Assembly: GCA_045540335.1 (NCBI GenBank)
Contig: JAZQHC010000036.1
Location: 72,461 to 136,460 of the forward strand
Reading direction: 5' to 3'
Origin: RGIG7213 sp045540335
GTDB lineage: Bacteria; Bacillota; Clostridia; Oscillospirales; CAG-272
Length of the DNA: 64,000 bases
Numbering within the stretch: the first letter of the stretch is position 1; each line of letters opens with the position of its first letter. A program made the position numbers and the translations under genes. This document shows positions 34,328 through 41,978 of the stretch, piece by piece. A model generated the notes under the pieces. It was not told the DNA's origin, ran no database searches, and saw only the letters and a program-made list of their open reading frames with translations.

Positions 34328-35647
34328 TTAATAGTTCGCCACGTTGTTTCGGTTTTCGTACCGCCTTTTTCTGGCGTAATATTCTTCTTCGGCGGTAGAT
34401 GCGCGCTGTATGCGCGACATAACTGCGTACCGCAATGCCTCGGGCAGGTGTGTTATCTCGTGCGGCGATTCAGAGGCGTCCTCTGCTTTTATCTTGTCGT
34501 ACGTTAACGACGTTAAGCACCGCACCACCTCAGGACAGGAGGAAAAAAACCGCAAGGTGGGAACACCGCCCTGCCCGCATTGCAAATACTCTCTTAGGGC
34601 GCGCCAACCGGGCACGCGCCTGTTATCCGCTTTTATAAGCGGGGGCAATCCGTGAACGGAGGACATTATCTCAAATCCCGAAAGCCCGCTGTCTTGCCGC
34701 CTGTTCCATAGGTCGGGCGAAGCGGCAATATAATCAATATCAAGCCCGCGGCACACCTGCGATATCTGTTGGGCAGCAGCAGATAACGTAAGACCGGGGC
34801 GAAAAAATTCCTTTTCTACGTAAACGTTGCCTTCCTCGTCACACGTAAGGCAAACGAAGGCAAGCATATCAAACCCATAGTCAAGCCCGCCGATACGCCG
34901 CGCAAAGCGCGAAAAGGCAAACGGCTTTACAACGTGCAGGCTGTGCGATATTTCCGAAAAAAACTGCCCCTCGAAAATATCCCATCTGCCCTCAAGCCAC
35001 GCGGCACGTAAATCCGCAGGAAGCGAGCGCAGCCGCTGGATATAATCTGCGTCTTTTTGCATAAGCACCGTGTTATCGTATGCGGTGGCTTGTACGAAGG
35101 CGTAATCTTCGGGTTTTTCCCCATCGTTGTAGCGCCTGTCTATAAACAACCGCTTTACCCAAGCGTGACCGATGCCGCCGGGGTTACACGAAAGATACAT
35201 TCTTTTCGGAAAGTCGTTTGCACCGCGCAAGCACGCCTTCAAGGCGGCAAATCGGTATTCGGTAAGCTGGGTGGCTTCATCAAGGGCAATAATATCGTAT
35301 TCTTGCCCCTGGTACTGCAAAGTATCTCCATCGTCTGCCATATAACCCAATTTTAAAACCGAGCCGCCCGGAAATTTAAAGCATTTACCCGTTTCGGAAT
35401 ACGTAACGCAATCGCCCAATTCTGCGCGCAGGGGCAAAATATGGTTGTATTGCAATTCAGGAAAGCTTCGCCTTATAATAAGGCAGCGTATCCCGGGGTA
35501 GCGTAGGCACAGTAAAACAAGCTTACGCCTTAAAGCCCAGCTTTTCCCCCCGCCCCTTGCACCGCCGTACGCGGTATATTTCGCCTTGGAACGGAAAAAC
35601 AGCTTTTGCTTTTCGTTTGGTACGCCTTTAAGATAAAGCGTCTTCAC
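34328..35647 (-). CDS. terL: terminase large subunit
   Basis: 439 residues from a GTG at 35647 whose bases overlap the terS stop (GTGA). ATPase domain with Walker A GGARGGGKS and Walker B IIALDEAT followed by a motif III-type CNPGG, then the RNase H-like nuclease domain with acidic residues in GGLDYGFD and ASPDLW. It powers packaging and cuts DNA. All key motifs are kept, so the protein looks functional. Longer starts upstream would overlap terS in another frame and lack a ribosome-binding site. Confidence 0.95.
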   Translation of the reverse strand: MKTLYLKGVPNEKQKLFFRSKAKYTAYGGARGGGKSWALRRKLVLLCLRYPGIRCLIIRRSFPELQYNHILPLRAELGDCVTYSETGKCFKFPGGSVLKLGYMADDGDTLQYQGQEYDIIALDEATQLTEYRFAALKACLRGANDFPKRMYLSCNPGGIGHAWVKRLFIDRRYNDGEKPEDYAFVQATAYDNTVLMQKDADYIQRLRSLPADLRAAWLEGRWDIFEGQFFSEISHSLHVVKPFAFSRFARRIGGLDYGFDMLAFVCLTCDEEGNVYVEKEFFRPGLTLSAAAQQISQVCRGLDIDYIAASPDLWNRRQDSGLSGFEIMSSVHGLPPLIKADNRRVPGWRALREYLQCGQGGVPTLRFFSSCPEVVRCLTSLTYDKIKAEDASESPHEITHLPEALRYAVMSRIQRASTAEEEYYARKRRYENRNNVANY

Positions 35648-35982
35648 TCGCCGTCGTCGTGGTCGCATATAACGGTCAGACCACCTGTATCCTCCTCGCA
35701 TTTTTCTTCACCGCCATAACCGAATTGGCTTTTAAGGTAAAGATTAAGAACAGATGCGGATATTTTTTTCGTTCCGGAATTAAGTGCCTCGTCTTCAAAA
35801 ACAGAACGCGCAAGCTGTGCCTGCTTTGGAAATTTTTCGCAAAGCTTGTTGTATTCGTCCTGCGTAATTTGCATAAAACGAAGAAAGCCTGCCAAATTCG
35901 GCAATCGGTCGTTTTCGTTGCAAACGGCAGTATATTTTTCTATCGTCTGTAAAAATCGTTTTTTGTTATTTATACTTTTCAA
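35644..35982 (-). CDS. terminase small subunit-like protein
   Basis: 112 residues from a TTG at 35982 with TGAGGT upstream; a TTG at 35997 would add five residues. Helical, with a DNA-binding-like N-terminal half (LPNLAGFLRFMQITQDEYNKL) and an acidic C-terminal tail. Length and position directly before terL, with a 4-nt overlap, fit a terS that recognises the packaging site. The sequence resembles gp3-type packaging proteins by recollection only. Confidence 0.75.
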   Translation of the reverse strand: MKSINNKKRFLQTIEKYTAVCNENDRLPNLAGFLRFMQITQDEYNKLCEKFPKQAQLARSVFEDEALNSGTKKISASVLNLYLKSQFGYGGEEKCEEDTGGLTVICDHDDGE

Positions 35983-35989
35983 GATAACC

Positions 35990-36226
35990 TCACGCAAGGG
36001 TCTTCATCAGCTCGCGTACGCTGTCGCACCCGAATATCTGCAAAACGTCGTCGATATCGAATTTTTCCATGCAGTCGTTACAAAATGCATCATCAGAGGT
36101 TACGATGCCCTCGTCATCTACAAAAAATTCCCCACAATACGAACATTTGTTCGTATATTTTTCATCATCGTCATTCCCTGCCGGACACCCCCTTAAATGA
36201 GGGGATGTGTAACAGTATTCACACAT
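35990..36226 (-). CDS. small zinc-ribbon-like protein at the head of the phage-type operon
   Basis: 78 residues with Cys-x2-Cys pairs CEYC, CSYC and CNDC, a probable zinc finger, and a helical acidic C-terminus (DSVRELMKTLA). GGAGG precedes the ATG. It is the first gene after the minus-strand promoter at 36426-36454. Possible roles are a small regulator or a nuclease cofactor; no family is recognised. Confidence 0.75.
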   Translation of the reverse strand: MCEYCYTSPHLRGCPAGNDDDEKYTNKCSYCGEFFVDDEGIVTSDDAFCNDCMEKFDIDDVLQIFGCDSVRELMKTLA

Positions 36227-36281
36227 ACAATACCTCCATTAAAAGCAAAAATCCGTTTCGCCTAAAAAAATGCCCGTAATA

Positions 36282-36310
36282 TTGACATTGTGGGCGAAAT
36301 ATGATATAAT
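36282..36310 (+). promoter_or_regulatory. sigma-A promoter toward the repressor
   Basis: Perfect TTGACA (36282-36287), 17 nt spacer, perfect TATAAT (36305-36310), reading toward the repressor gene. The leader would be about 220 nt and crosses the opposing promoter. Confidence 0.9.
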
Positions 36311-36425
36311 AAAAGATAGGTATCATCAAAAAAGCACGAAGGCGCAAAAAATCGCGCAAACGAAACTTAAAAACAGAAATAATGGCGCACACCACACCAA
36401 AACCGCCATTTCTGATGATGTGCAT

Positions 36426-36454
36426 ATTATACCACAAAAAGGCAAATTTGTCAA
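36426..36454 (-). promoter_or_regulatory. sigma-A promoter of the phage-type operon
   Basis: Perfect TTGACA (36454-36449), 17 nt spacer ending TGTGG, perfect TATAAT (36431-36426), reading toward terS-terL. It faces the repressor promoter 116 nt away, the face-to-face layout known from coliphages P2 and 186. Confidence 0.9.
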
Positions 36455-36473
36455 GGGAAAAATCGGAAATTTA

Positions 36474-36497
36474 CGAACAAAATAGAACGCTTGTTCG
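36474..36497. promoter_or_regulatory. LexA-like box within an inverted repeat
   Basis: CGAACAA (36474-36480) and TTGTTCG (36491-36497) form a perfect 7-bp inverted repeat. The right half also contains GAAC-GCTT-GTTC (36485-36496), which matches the GAACN4GTTC core of Gram-positive SOS boxes. It lies 20-48 nt upstream of the phage operon -35 and 41 nt before the repressor start codon. It could bind LexA or the cassette's own repressor. Confidence 0.55.
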
Positions 36498-36536
36498 ATT
36501 TTACAATAAAAATCACCCAAAAAAGGATGTAAAACC

Positions 36537-37121
36537 GTGGAAGCTTTATTGGAAAATATATTGTCTTTATTGAAAAAAGACGGCCGCCCCACGGGCGATT
36601 TTACGCGCGCCTTGGGCTTGCCGGCGTCTGCCGTGTCAGATTGGCGGGCAAAAAAAAGCCGTTCATATACCAAATACCTACCGTTGATAGCGAATTATTT
36701 CGGAATTACGGTAGATATGCTGATAAACGGCTATGCAGAAATATACACCGCTTGCACCGATTCACCGGGAAAGCTGCCGATAGTATCGCGTATTCCGGAA
36801 AGCGGCGCACCCGTAACGGCGGATAATATCGAAGGGTTTGATTTTGCGTGCCTTCGCTTTTCGCACGAATATTTCTTTTTCCGCCCGAGGGATGAAGAAA
36901 ATACCCTTTACCTTATCCACCGCCAAAACTATGCAGACGACGGCGATACCGTGTTGATTCGTTCAAACGGCACGTCGCTTATATGTGCGTATAACACGCA
37001 CGCTTCAAACATTATCTATACGCCAAATAATTCCGAAATACCGCCAATGTGCTTTTCAGAGGCACTTTCAAGGCAGATAACGGTAGGCACGGTAACGGAA
37101 ATACGAAAAAAAATAAAGTAA
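36537..37121 (+). CDS. XRE-family repressor with S24-like C-terminal domain
   Basis: 194 residues from a GTG start with AAAGGAT upstream. N-terminal helix-turn-helix at about 8-65 (TGDFTRALGLPASAVSDWRAKK), then an S24/LexA-like domain from about 80 (LPIVSRIPESGAPVT, DDGDTVLIRSNG, ITVGTVTEIRKK). The position of the catalytic Ser (normally GDSM) reads DEEN and the Lys position reads ICAYN, so self-cleavage looks impossible. It should repress the phage-type operon. It ends 17 nt before thrE and may be co-transcribed with it. Confidence 0.85.
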   Translation: MEALLENILSLLKKDGRPTGDFTRALGLPASAVSDWRAKKSRSYTKYLPLIANYFGITVDMLINGYAEIYTACTDSPGKLPIVSRIPESGAPVTADNIEGFDFACLRFSHEYFFFRPRDEENTLYLIHRQNYADDGDTVLIRSNGTSLICAYNTHASNIIYTPNNSEIPPMCFSEALSRQITVGTVTEIRKKIK

Positions 37122-37138
37122 TAACAGGTATTTGTAAT

Positions 37139-37942
37139 ATGGAAGAGTATTCCTATTTAAATCTTTCCAAAATCATAGATATGGCGTCGTACGCAGGCAA
37201 GATACTTTTGGAATCAGGGTCTGACATTGTGCGTGTGGAAGATACGATACGCCATATTATGCGCTCTTACGGGGTTCGCGATTTTGAAGTATTCACCGTC
37301 GCAAACGGTATTTTTATCACAAGCGGAAATTGCAAAAAAACTGTATCTGCACCCGTTCGGCACGATTATTTGCGAATACGGTCAATTCCGCTGATATCAA
37401 CTAATCTCGGTAAGGTAGATGCGGTAAACTCGCTTTCAAGGGCTATTGCGCACGGTCAATACCGCGACGTTGACGAGGCGTTCACCAAGCTTTGCGAAAT
37501 CGACTGCATGAAGCCGCCGCGCCATCTTATAAAAATGGTAGGCTCGGCGTTTGCATCGTCAGGGCTTTGCTATATGTTCGGCGGAAATTTCGTAGATTCG
37601 GCGATAGCCTTAATAGTGGGCTTCATATTTTACGCTTCCGTTCTGCTTTTAGATGAAAAAAAACTGTCGCGCCTGCTTACAAACATAATTTGCAGTTCCG
37701 TCTTAACGGTGGTCGCGGCATTGTTTACAACGTACGTTGCAGGCGATATGGATAGGGTAATAATCGGCTGTCTTATGCCGTTGGTACCGGGGGTATCGTT
37801 TACAAACGCCATACGCGATATAGCGGCAAGCAACTATATATCGGGCGCAGTTCGCTTGATAGATGCGCTTGTTACCGCGTTCGGTATTGCAATAGGCGTA
37901 GGCATAACGATACTTGCGTTGCAATTTATAAACATACTGTAA
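37139..37942 (+). CDS. threonine/serine exporter, ThrE N-terminal family
   Basis: 267 residues from the ATG at 37139 (upstream in-frame codons lie inside the repressor gene). An N-terminal soluble domain (ESGSDIVRVEDTIRHIMRSYG, a hallmark of PF06738-type ThrE) is followed by about five membrane helices with PLVPGVSFTNAIRD near residue 212. In Corynebacterium one protein exports threonine; here, as in many Firmicutes, the function is split with the next gene, 12 nt downstream. Confidence 0.92.
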   Translation: MEEYSYLNLSKIIDMASYAGKILLESGSDIVRVEDTIRHIMRSYGVRDFEVFTVANGIFITSGNCKKTVSAPVRHDYLRIRSIPLISTNLGKVDAVNSLSRAIAHGQYRDVDEAFTKLCEIDCMKPPRHLIKMVGSAFASSGLCYMFGGNFVDSAIALIVGFIFYASVLLLDEKKLSRLLTNIICSSVLTVVAALFTTYVAGDMDRVIIGCLMPLVPGVSFTNAIRDIAASNYISGAVRLIDALVTAFGIAIGVGITILALQFINIL

Positions 37943-37954
37943 AGGGGTGCAGAA

Positions 37955-38407
37955 ATGAACGTTTTTATTGAATATTTCACACAAACCCTTGCAGCGTTTT
38001 TTGCAACGGTCGCATTCGGCATACTGTTTTCCGCACCGTGGAAGCAATATATTCCCTGCGGTATATGCGGCGCGGTAAGCTGGCTGGTATATTATGCGTG
38101 CGCCACACCATTCGGCGTGGTTTACGCAACGTTTTTGGCAACGCTTGTAATAGTTCTTTTATCGCGCTTTATGGCAATAATACGCAAATGCCCCGTAACG
38201 GTGTTTTTGGTGTGCGGAATAATTCCGCTTGTTCCCGGGTCGGCAATATACTATACGGCATATCATTTTTTTATGGACGATATGGCAAACGCGACGCATT
38301 ACGGTCTTTTAACTTTCAAGCTTGCCGCGGCAATCGTTTTGGGCATGGTGATTATCCTCGCTATTCCCTTACCCCCGTTAAGGTCTGCGTTAAGATTCCA
38401 CAGATAA
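37955..38407 (+). CDS. threonine/serine exporter, ThrE C-terminal family
   Basis: 150 residues with four to five membrane helices and the ThrE_2 motif GIIPLVPGSAIYYTAYHFF near residue 90. It forms the second half of the split ThrE-type exporter with the preceding gene. AAAGGGGTG precedes the ATG. A hairpin with weak T-tract follows. Confidence 0.9.
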   Translation: MNVFIEYFTQTLAAFFATVAFGILFSAPWKQYIPCGICGAVSWLVYYACATPFGVVYATFLATLVIVLLSRFMAIIRKCPVTVFLVCGIIPLVPGSAIYYTAYHFFMDDMANATHYGLLTFKLAAAIVLGMVIILAIPLPPLRSALRFHR

Positions 38408-38412
38408 TAATT

Positions 38413-38442
38413 CCCGACGAGGATATAACGTCCTTCGTCGGG
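38413..38442 (+). terminator. hairpin after the thrE genes
   Basis: CCCGACGA pairs with TCGTCGGG around 14 nt that themselves pair partly (AGGA with TCCT); only a weak T-tract (ATTTCATTT) follows. Confidence 0.55.
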
Positions 38443-38470
38443 ATTTCATTTATAACAAAGCACCGCTTCG

Positions 38471-38495
38471 GCTTCATGGCGGCTTCGCCACACTG
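38471..38495. repeat. GCTTCAT-hairpin repeat unit
   Basis: GCTTCAT is followed directly by GGCG-GCTT-CGCC, the same arrangement as one unit of the array at 50583-50658. Dispersed hairpin repeats of this style are recalled from gut Clostridia. Confidence 0.5.
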
Positions 38496-38504
38496 TTTTG
38501 TATA

Positions 38505-38540
38505 AAAAATCAGGCAGAGGTATTTCTGCCTGATTTTTAT
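38505..38540. terminator. bidirectional terminator between thrE and miaB
   Basis: Stem ATCAGGCAGA / TCTGCCTGAT with A-run on one side and T-run on the other, so it can serve both the thrE operon and the convergent miaB operon. Confidence 0.9.
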
Positions 38541-38547
38541 GTTTTTT

Positions 38548-39981
38548 TTACTGTATTTCGCCAAAAAGCGCAAACGTTTCTGCCGAAGTTATCTTAACGT
38601 TTACAAATTCACCCGTTTTGTCACACTCGCACGGAAAATGCACAAGCTTATTTCCACCCGTACGCCCTGTGAACATTTCGCTGTTGCTTTTGCTTTTTCC
38701 TTCACACAGCACGCGAAACGTTTTTCCCACACACGCAACGTTTTTTTCTAACGATATGGCGTTTTGCACGTCAAGCAATTTGCGGAAACGCGTGTTTTTC
38801 ACCTCGGGGGATATTTGCCCGTCGTATTCTGCCGCGGGCGTACCGGGGCGCGGTGAAAAAATAAACGAATATATCATATCGTATCGTGCACGGGCTACAA
38901 CGTCAAGCGTTTTTTGAAAATCCTCTTCCGTTTCTTTTGGAAAACCCGTTATAATATCGCTTGTTACGCAAATATCGGGTATTTTTTCGCGCATATAATC
39001 AAGCAATTCAAGATATTGTTGTGCTGTATATCTTCTGTTCATTGCCGAAAGTATTTCGTCGCTTCCCGATTGAAGCGGCAGATGAAAATGCGGTGCAACC
39101 TTTTCACAGCGCGCCATTACGTCTATCAAGCGCTTGTTGGCATCCTTCGGGTGCGAAGTCATAAAGCGGATAATAAAGTCACCCTCTACGGCGTTTATAT
39201 CTTCAAGCAACGCGGCAAAATCGTATTTGCCGTTGTAATCGGGCACGTCAAGCCCGTATGAATTTACGTTTTGCCCCAAAAGCGTGATTTCCTTACAGCC
39301 GTTGGCGGCAAGCAGGCGTATTTCCTGCAAGATATCCTCTTTATATCGGCTGCGTTCCTTTCCGCGAACGTAAGGAACGATGCAATACGTACAGAAATTA
39401 TTGCATCCGTACATAACTGAAACCCACGCCTTATATTTGTATTCTCTGCAAACGGGAACACCCTCTGCAATGCTGCCCGCACCGAAATCGGAATAGAATC
39501 CCCTTTTGCCACCTTTAAGCCTTGCATAAAGAAATTCGGGCAATCTGTGCAGCATCGACGTACCAAACAGAAAGTCAACGTACGGATAGCTGCGCTTGAT
39601 ATCGTCGCATCTGCGTTGCTGCGATACCATACAGCCGCATATTGCGATTATTAAATCGGGGTTTGCCTCTTTCAAGTGCTTGTATTGCCCCGTTAAAGAA
39701 AGTGCCTTTAATTCCGCATGCTCGCGCACGGCGCACGTGTTTACGATTATAAGGTCTGCTTCTTTTTCGCTTTTCGCGGGAAGATACCCCATTTGGCGCG
39801 CCATGCCTGCAAGGCGTTCGCTGTCTGCTTCGTTTTGTTGGCAGCCGTACGTTATAACGCAGTAAAGCAAATCGCGGCATTTTTGCGTTGCCCTTTCAGA
39901 TACGATCTGCGACACCTTCGCCATATAATCAAACTGCTTGTCTATTTCGTTTTGCGTTATTCTTGTGGTTATTCTTTGCAT
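38548..39981 (-). CDS. miaB: tRNA-2-methylthio-N6-dimethylallyladenosine synthase
   Basis: 477 residues. N-terminal UPF0004 domain with three cluster-binding Cys (YGCQQNEADSERL, NTCAVRE, ICGCMVSQQ), the radical SAM triad CNNFCTYC near residue 197, and a C-terminal TRAM domain. It adds the methylthio group to i6A37 in tRNA using two iron-sulfur clusters. The first motif usually reads GCQMN; here it is GCQQN, but the Cys is kept. Its ATG shares a base with the stop of the upstream gene (TAATG). Confidence 0.96.
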   Translation of the reverse strand: MQRITTRITQNEIDKQFDYMAKVSQIVSERATQKCRDLLYCVITYGCQQNEADSERLAGMARQMGYLPAKSEKEADLIIVNTCAVREHAELKALSLTGQYKHLKEANPDLIIAICGCMVSQQRRCDDIKRSYPYVDFLFGTSMLHRLPEFLYARLKGGKRGFYSDFGAGSIAEGVPVCREYKYKAWVSVMYGCNNFCTYCIVPYVRGKERSRYKEDILQEIRLLAANGCKEITLLGQNVNSYGLDVPDYNGKYDFAALLEDINAVEGDFIIRFMTSHPKDANKRLIDVMARCEKVAPHFHLPLQSGSDEILSAMNRRYTAQQYLELLDYMREKIPDICVTSDIITGFPKETEEDFQKTLDVVARARYDMIYSFIFSPRPGTPAAEYDGQISPEVKNTRFRKLLDVQNAISLEKNVACVGKTFRVLCEGKSKSNSEMFTGRTGGNKLVHFPCECDKTGEFVNVKITSAETFALFGEIQ

Positions 39982-40964
39982 TATAAGTTATTAAGAAAAT
40001 CAAAAAACAAAGGTGAACCGCCCGAATGTATAAACAGTATGTTTTTACCCTTTATGCCGTTTTCGGAAAGATATTTTTCCATACCCAAAAACGCCTTGCC
40101 CGTGTAGGTGGGGTCTAATTCGATACCGTTTTTAGCCATCATCGCAACGCAGGTGCTTGTTATCTCATCATCATAAAGGCCGTATCCGCCGCAAACGTAC
40201 TGCGCGGCAAGATTTATCTGCGCCTTGATATCGTCTTCGTTAGGCTTGTCATCGCGGAAGAAGCGGTAATAATTGCGTATATGCTCGCCCAATTTCATCG
40301 TTCCGCGTTCATACGTACGCGCGGTAGATATGCCTACTATCGTGGGGTGGTGGCATTCGGGATCTTTAAAATCAGGATGAAGCAGCTTGCCAAGGATAAG
40401 CCCCGCCTGCGTCGTACCTGCACCCGATGCGCTGAATACGTAATCAAACTTAACGCCCGTTTCCTTTTGGTATTCGTATATTTCGTTATACGCGTCTATA
40501 TAGGCAGACGCCTGTACCGTTTCAGAACGCTCGTCGTGAACGTAGTGGCACTTTTTGCCCTCTGCCTGCAATTTCTTTTTAAGCTTTTCAACCTCAACAT
40601 CAACGTCTGCCTTGGCACAACGTACGATTTTTGCGCCGAACATTTCCGTCATACTGCCGTTGAACGCCTTCTCACATCCGTGGTCGTCATCAACCACGGA
40701 TATCATATAGCACTCAATACCCATAGAACAGCAAAGGTTTGTCGTTACCCTGCAAAGGTTGGAAAATTTATTTCCGTACGTTATAAGAACGTCTGCCCCT
40801 TCTTTTTTCATATCCAGAAGTATCTTCTGCCCGATTCTTACTTTATTGCCGCCAAATGAAAACGGCTGCAGATCGTCTCTTTTAAGATAAAACGTATTTT
40901 CCGTATTATGTAAAGGAGATATAGGATGTATGGGCGTTTTACACACCGCGTATTGAAGTTCCAT
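39981..40964 (-). CDS. PLP-dependent D-cysteine desulfhydrase/ACC deaminase family enzyme
   Basis: 327 residues, fold type II PLP enzyme. The PLP Lys lies in FGGNKVRIGQ near residue 40, the TYGNKFSNLCR segment binds substrate, and FSASGAGTTQAGLILG holds the cofactor phosphate. Family members degrade D-cysteine or 1-aminocyclopropane-1-carboxylate; bacterial genes like this are more often D-cysteine desulfhydrases, but the substrate here is unproven. Monocistronic promoter upstream, coupled to miaB downstream. Confidence 0.87.
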   Translation of the reverse strand: MELQYAVCKTPIHPISPLHNTENTFYLKRDDLQPFSFGGNKVRIGQKILLDMKKEGADVLITYGNKFSNLCRVTTNLCCSMGIECYMISVVDDDHGCEKAFNGSMTEMFGAKIVRCAKADVDVEVEKLKKKLQAEGKKCHYVHDERSETVQASAYIDAYNEIYEYQKETGVKFDYVFSASGAGTTQAGLILGKLLHPDFKDPECHHPTIVGISTARTYERGTMKLGEHIRNYYRFFRDDKPNEDDIKAQINLAAQYVCGGYGLYDDEITSTCVAMMAKNGIELDPTYTGKAFLGMEKYLSENGIKGKNILFIHSGGSPLFFDFLNNL

Positions 40965-40996
40965 TTTAAATATCCTTTCAAAAATAAAGTATATGT

Positions 40997-41025
40997 ATTA
41001 TATCACAAACAAGCCCTTTTGTCAA
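40997..41025 (-). promoter_or_regulatory. sigma-A promoter for the PLP enzyme-miaB operon
   Basis: Perfect TTGACA (41025-41020), 17 nt spacer, perfect TATAAT (41002-40997). Confidence 0.92.
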
Positions 41026-41039
41026 CGGATGGAGCATTT

Positions 41040-41768
41040 TCAAATAACGTATCCGCCATCTACACAAAGCGTTTGCCCTGTGATAAAATCTGCGTTTTCC
41101 GAAGCAAAAAACAGCATTGCCCTTGCAACGTCATTCGGCGTACCCGCCCTGCCAAGTGGAGTTTTTTCTATTATTTGCATTTTGTCATCTTCGGTTAATC
41201 TTGCATTCATTTCCGTTTCGATATAGCCGGGTGCAATACAGTTAACCGTTATACCGTTGGGCGCTTCTTCTTTGGCAAGTGCTTTCGTAAAGCCTATTAC
41301 CGCCGCCTTCGATGCAGAATAATGCACCTCGCAGCTTGCGCCCGTTAACCCCCACATAGACGAAACGTTTATTATTTTGCCCCTGTTCGACCTTAAAAGC
41401 GGCAAAAGCGCTTTCGTCGTTAAAAACATACCTTTAACGTTTACCGCCATGGTTTTATCCCAATCACCTTGCGAAATATCGCCAAGTACGCCGAAGTGTG
41501 ATATACCCGCGTTGTTTATCAAAACATCAAGCCCGCCAAACCTGTATTCACAAACAGACGCCATTCTTCGTACCTGCTGTTCGTCGGTTATGTCGCATTG
41601 GCACGTATAAGCCTGCGCACCCTTTGCCAAAAGCATGGCGCAAAGCTGTTCTGCGCGCTGTTCGTTTTTGTTGTAGTTTATCATAACGGAATAACCGTTT
41701 TCGGCAAATAATTCTGCCGCCGCCGCGCCTATCCCGCGTGACGCGCCGGTTATAAGTACAGACTTCAT
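41040..41768 (-). CDS. FabG-like short-chain reductase
   Basis: 242 residues, typical of 3-oxoacyl-ACP reductases. Seen: TGASRGIG at residues 7-14, NNAG near residue 88, catalytic Ser in NVSSMWG, Tyr and Lys in YSASK, and the C-terminal ITGQTLCVDGG of FabG-type proteins. No other fatty-acid genes are adjacent, so it may act on another substrate. A GGGGGT ribosome-binding site precedes the ATG. Confidence 0.9.
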   Translation of the reverse strand: MKSVLITGASRGIGAAAAELFAENGYSVMINYNKNEQRAEQLCAMLLAKGAQAYTCQCDITDEQQVRRMASVCEYRFGGLDVLINNAGISHFGVLGDISQGDWDKTMAVNVKGMFLTTKALLPLLRSNRGKIINVSSMWGLTGASCEVHYSASKAAVIGFTKALAKEEAPNGITVNCIAPGYIETEMNARLTEDDKMQIIEKTPLGRAGTPNDVARAMLFFASENADFITGQTLCVDGGYVI

Positions 41769-41885
41769 TTTGATTTACCCCCAAAAAATATAGACAAAAA
41801 ATCAATCAAAATTTCATATTTTAAAATACAAAAAAGTAAAATTTGCGGATTTTTTAATTATTTTTGATATTTTTTTAAAAAACTA

Positions 41886-41914
41886 TTGACAAGCGATATT
41901 AAGTATGCTAAAAT
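41886..41914 (+). promoter_or_regulatory. sigma-A promoter for the small NPSTG protein
   Basis: TTGACA (41886-41891), 17 nt spacer, TAAAAT (41909-41914). Confidence 0.87.
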
Positions 41915-41978
41915 GTGTGTAGAAAATGAATTTGTTTATCATGGTTTGCAGAATTTTTAAGAAAGGCAGGCAACAAAT

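Larger units (their letters stand above)
36227..36536. promoter_or_regulatory. control region of the phage-type cassette
   Basis: 310 bases without a gene, holding two sigma-A promoters that face each other, an inverted repeat ATGATA-N14-TATCAT spanning the plus-strand -10 (36301-36326), a bulged hairpin with arms CAGAAA and TGGCG (36374-36414) that both transcripts would carry, and a LexA-like box (36485-36496). Confidence 0.75.
25837..37121. mobile_element. compact podovirus-type prophage-like cassette without integrase
   Basis: Thirteen minus-strand genes (36226 down to 25837) encode packaging, head, short-tail, lysis and fibre functions in typical phage order, and a divergent XRE repressor (36537-37121) sits at the head. 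All reading frames are intact. There is no integrase, excisionase, recombinase, replication or antirepressor gene. The flanking host genes (fruK on one side, thrE on the other) begin within 60 nt of the cassette. I could not find direct repeats suggestive of att sites; the only shared flanking string is a -10 promoter sequence. Confidence 0.85.

Noticed and set aside
25812..36432. The string ATTATACCACA occurs at both ends of the phage-type cassette and could be read as att sites
   Set aside because: On the minus strand both copies are the TGTGGTATAAT of sigma-A promoters (extended -10), so the similarity is explained by promoter function.
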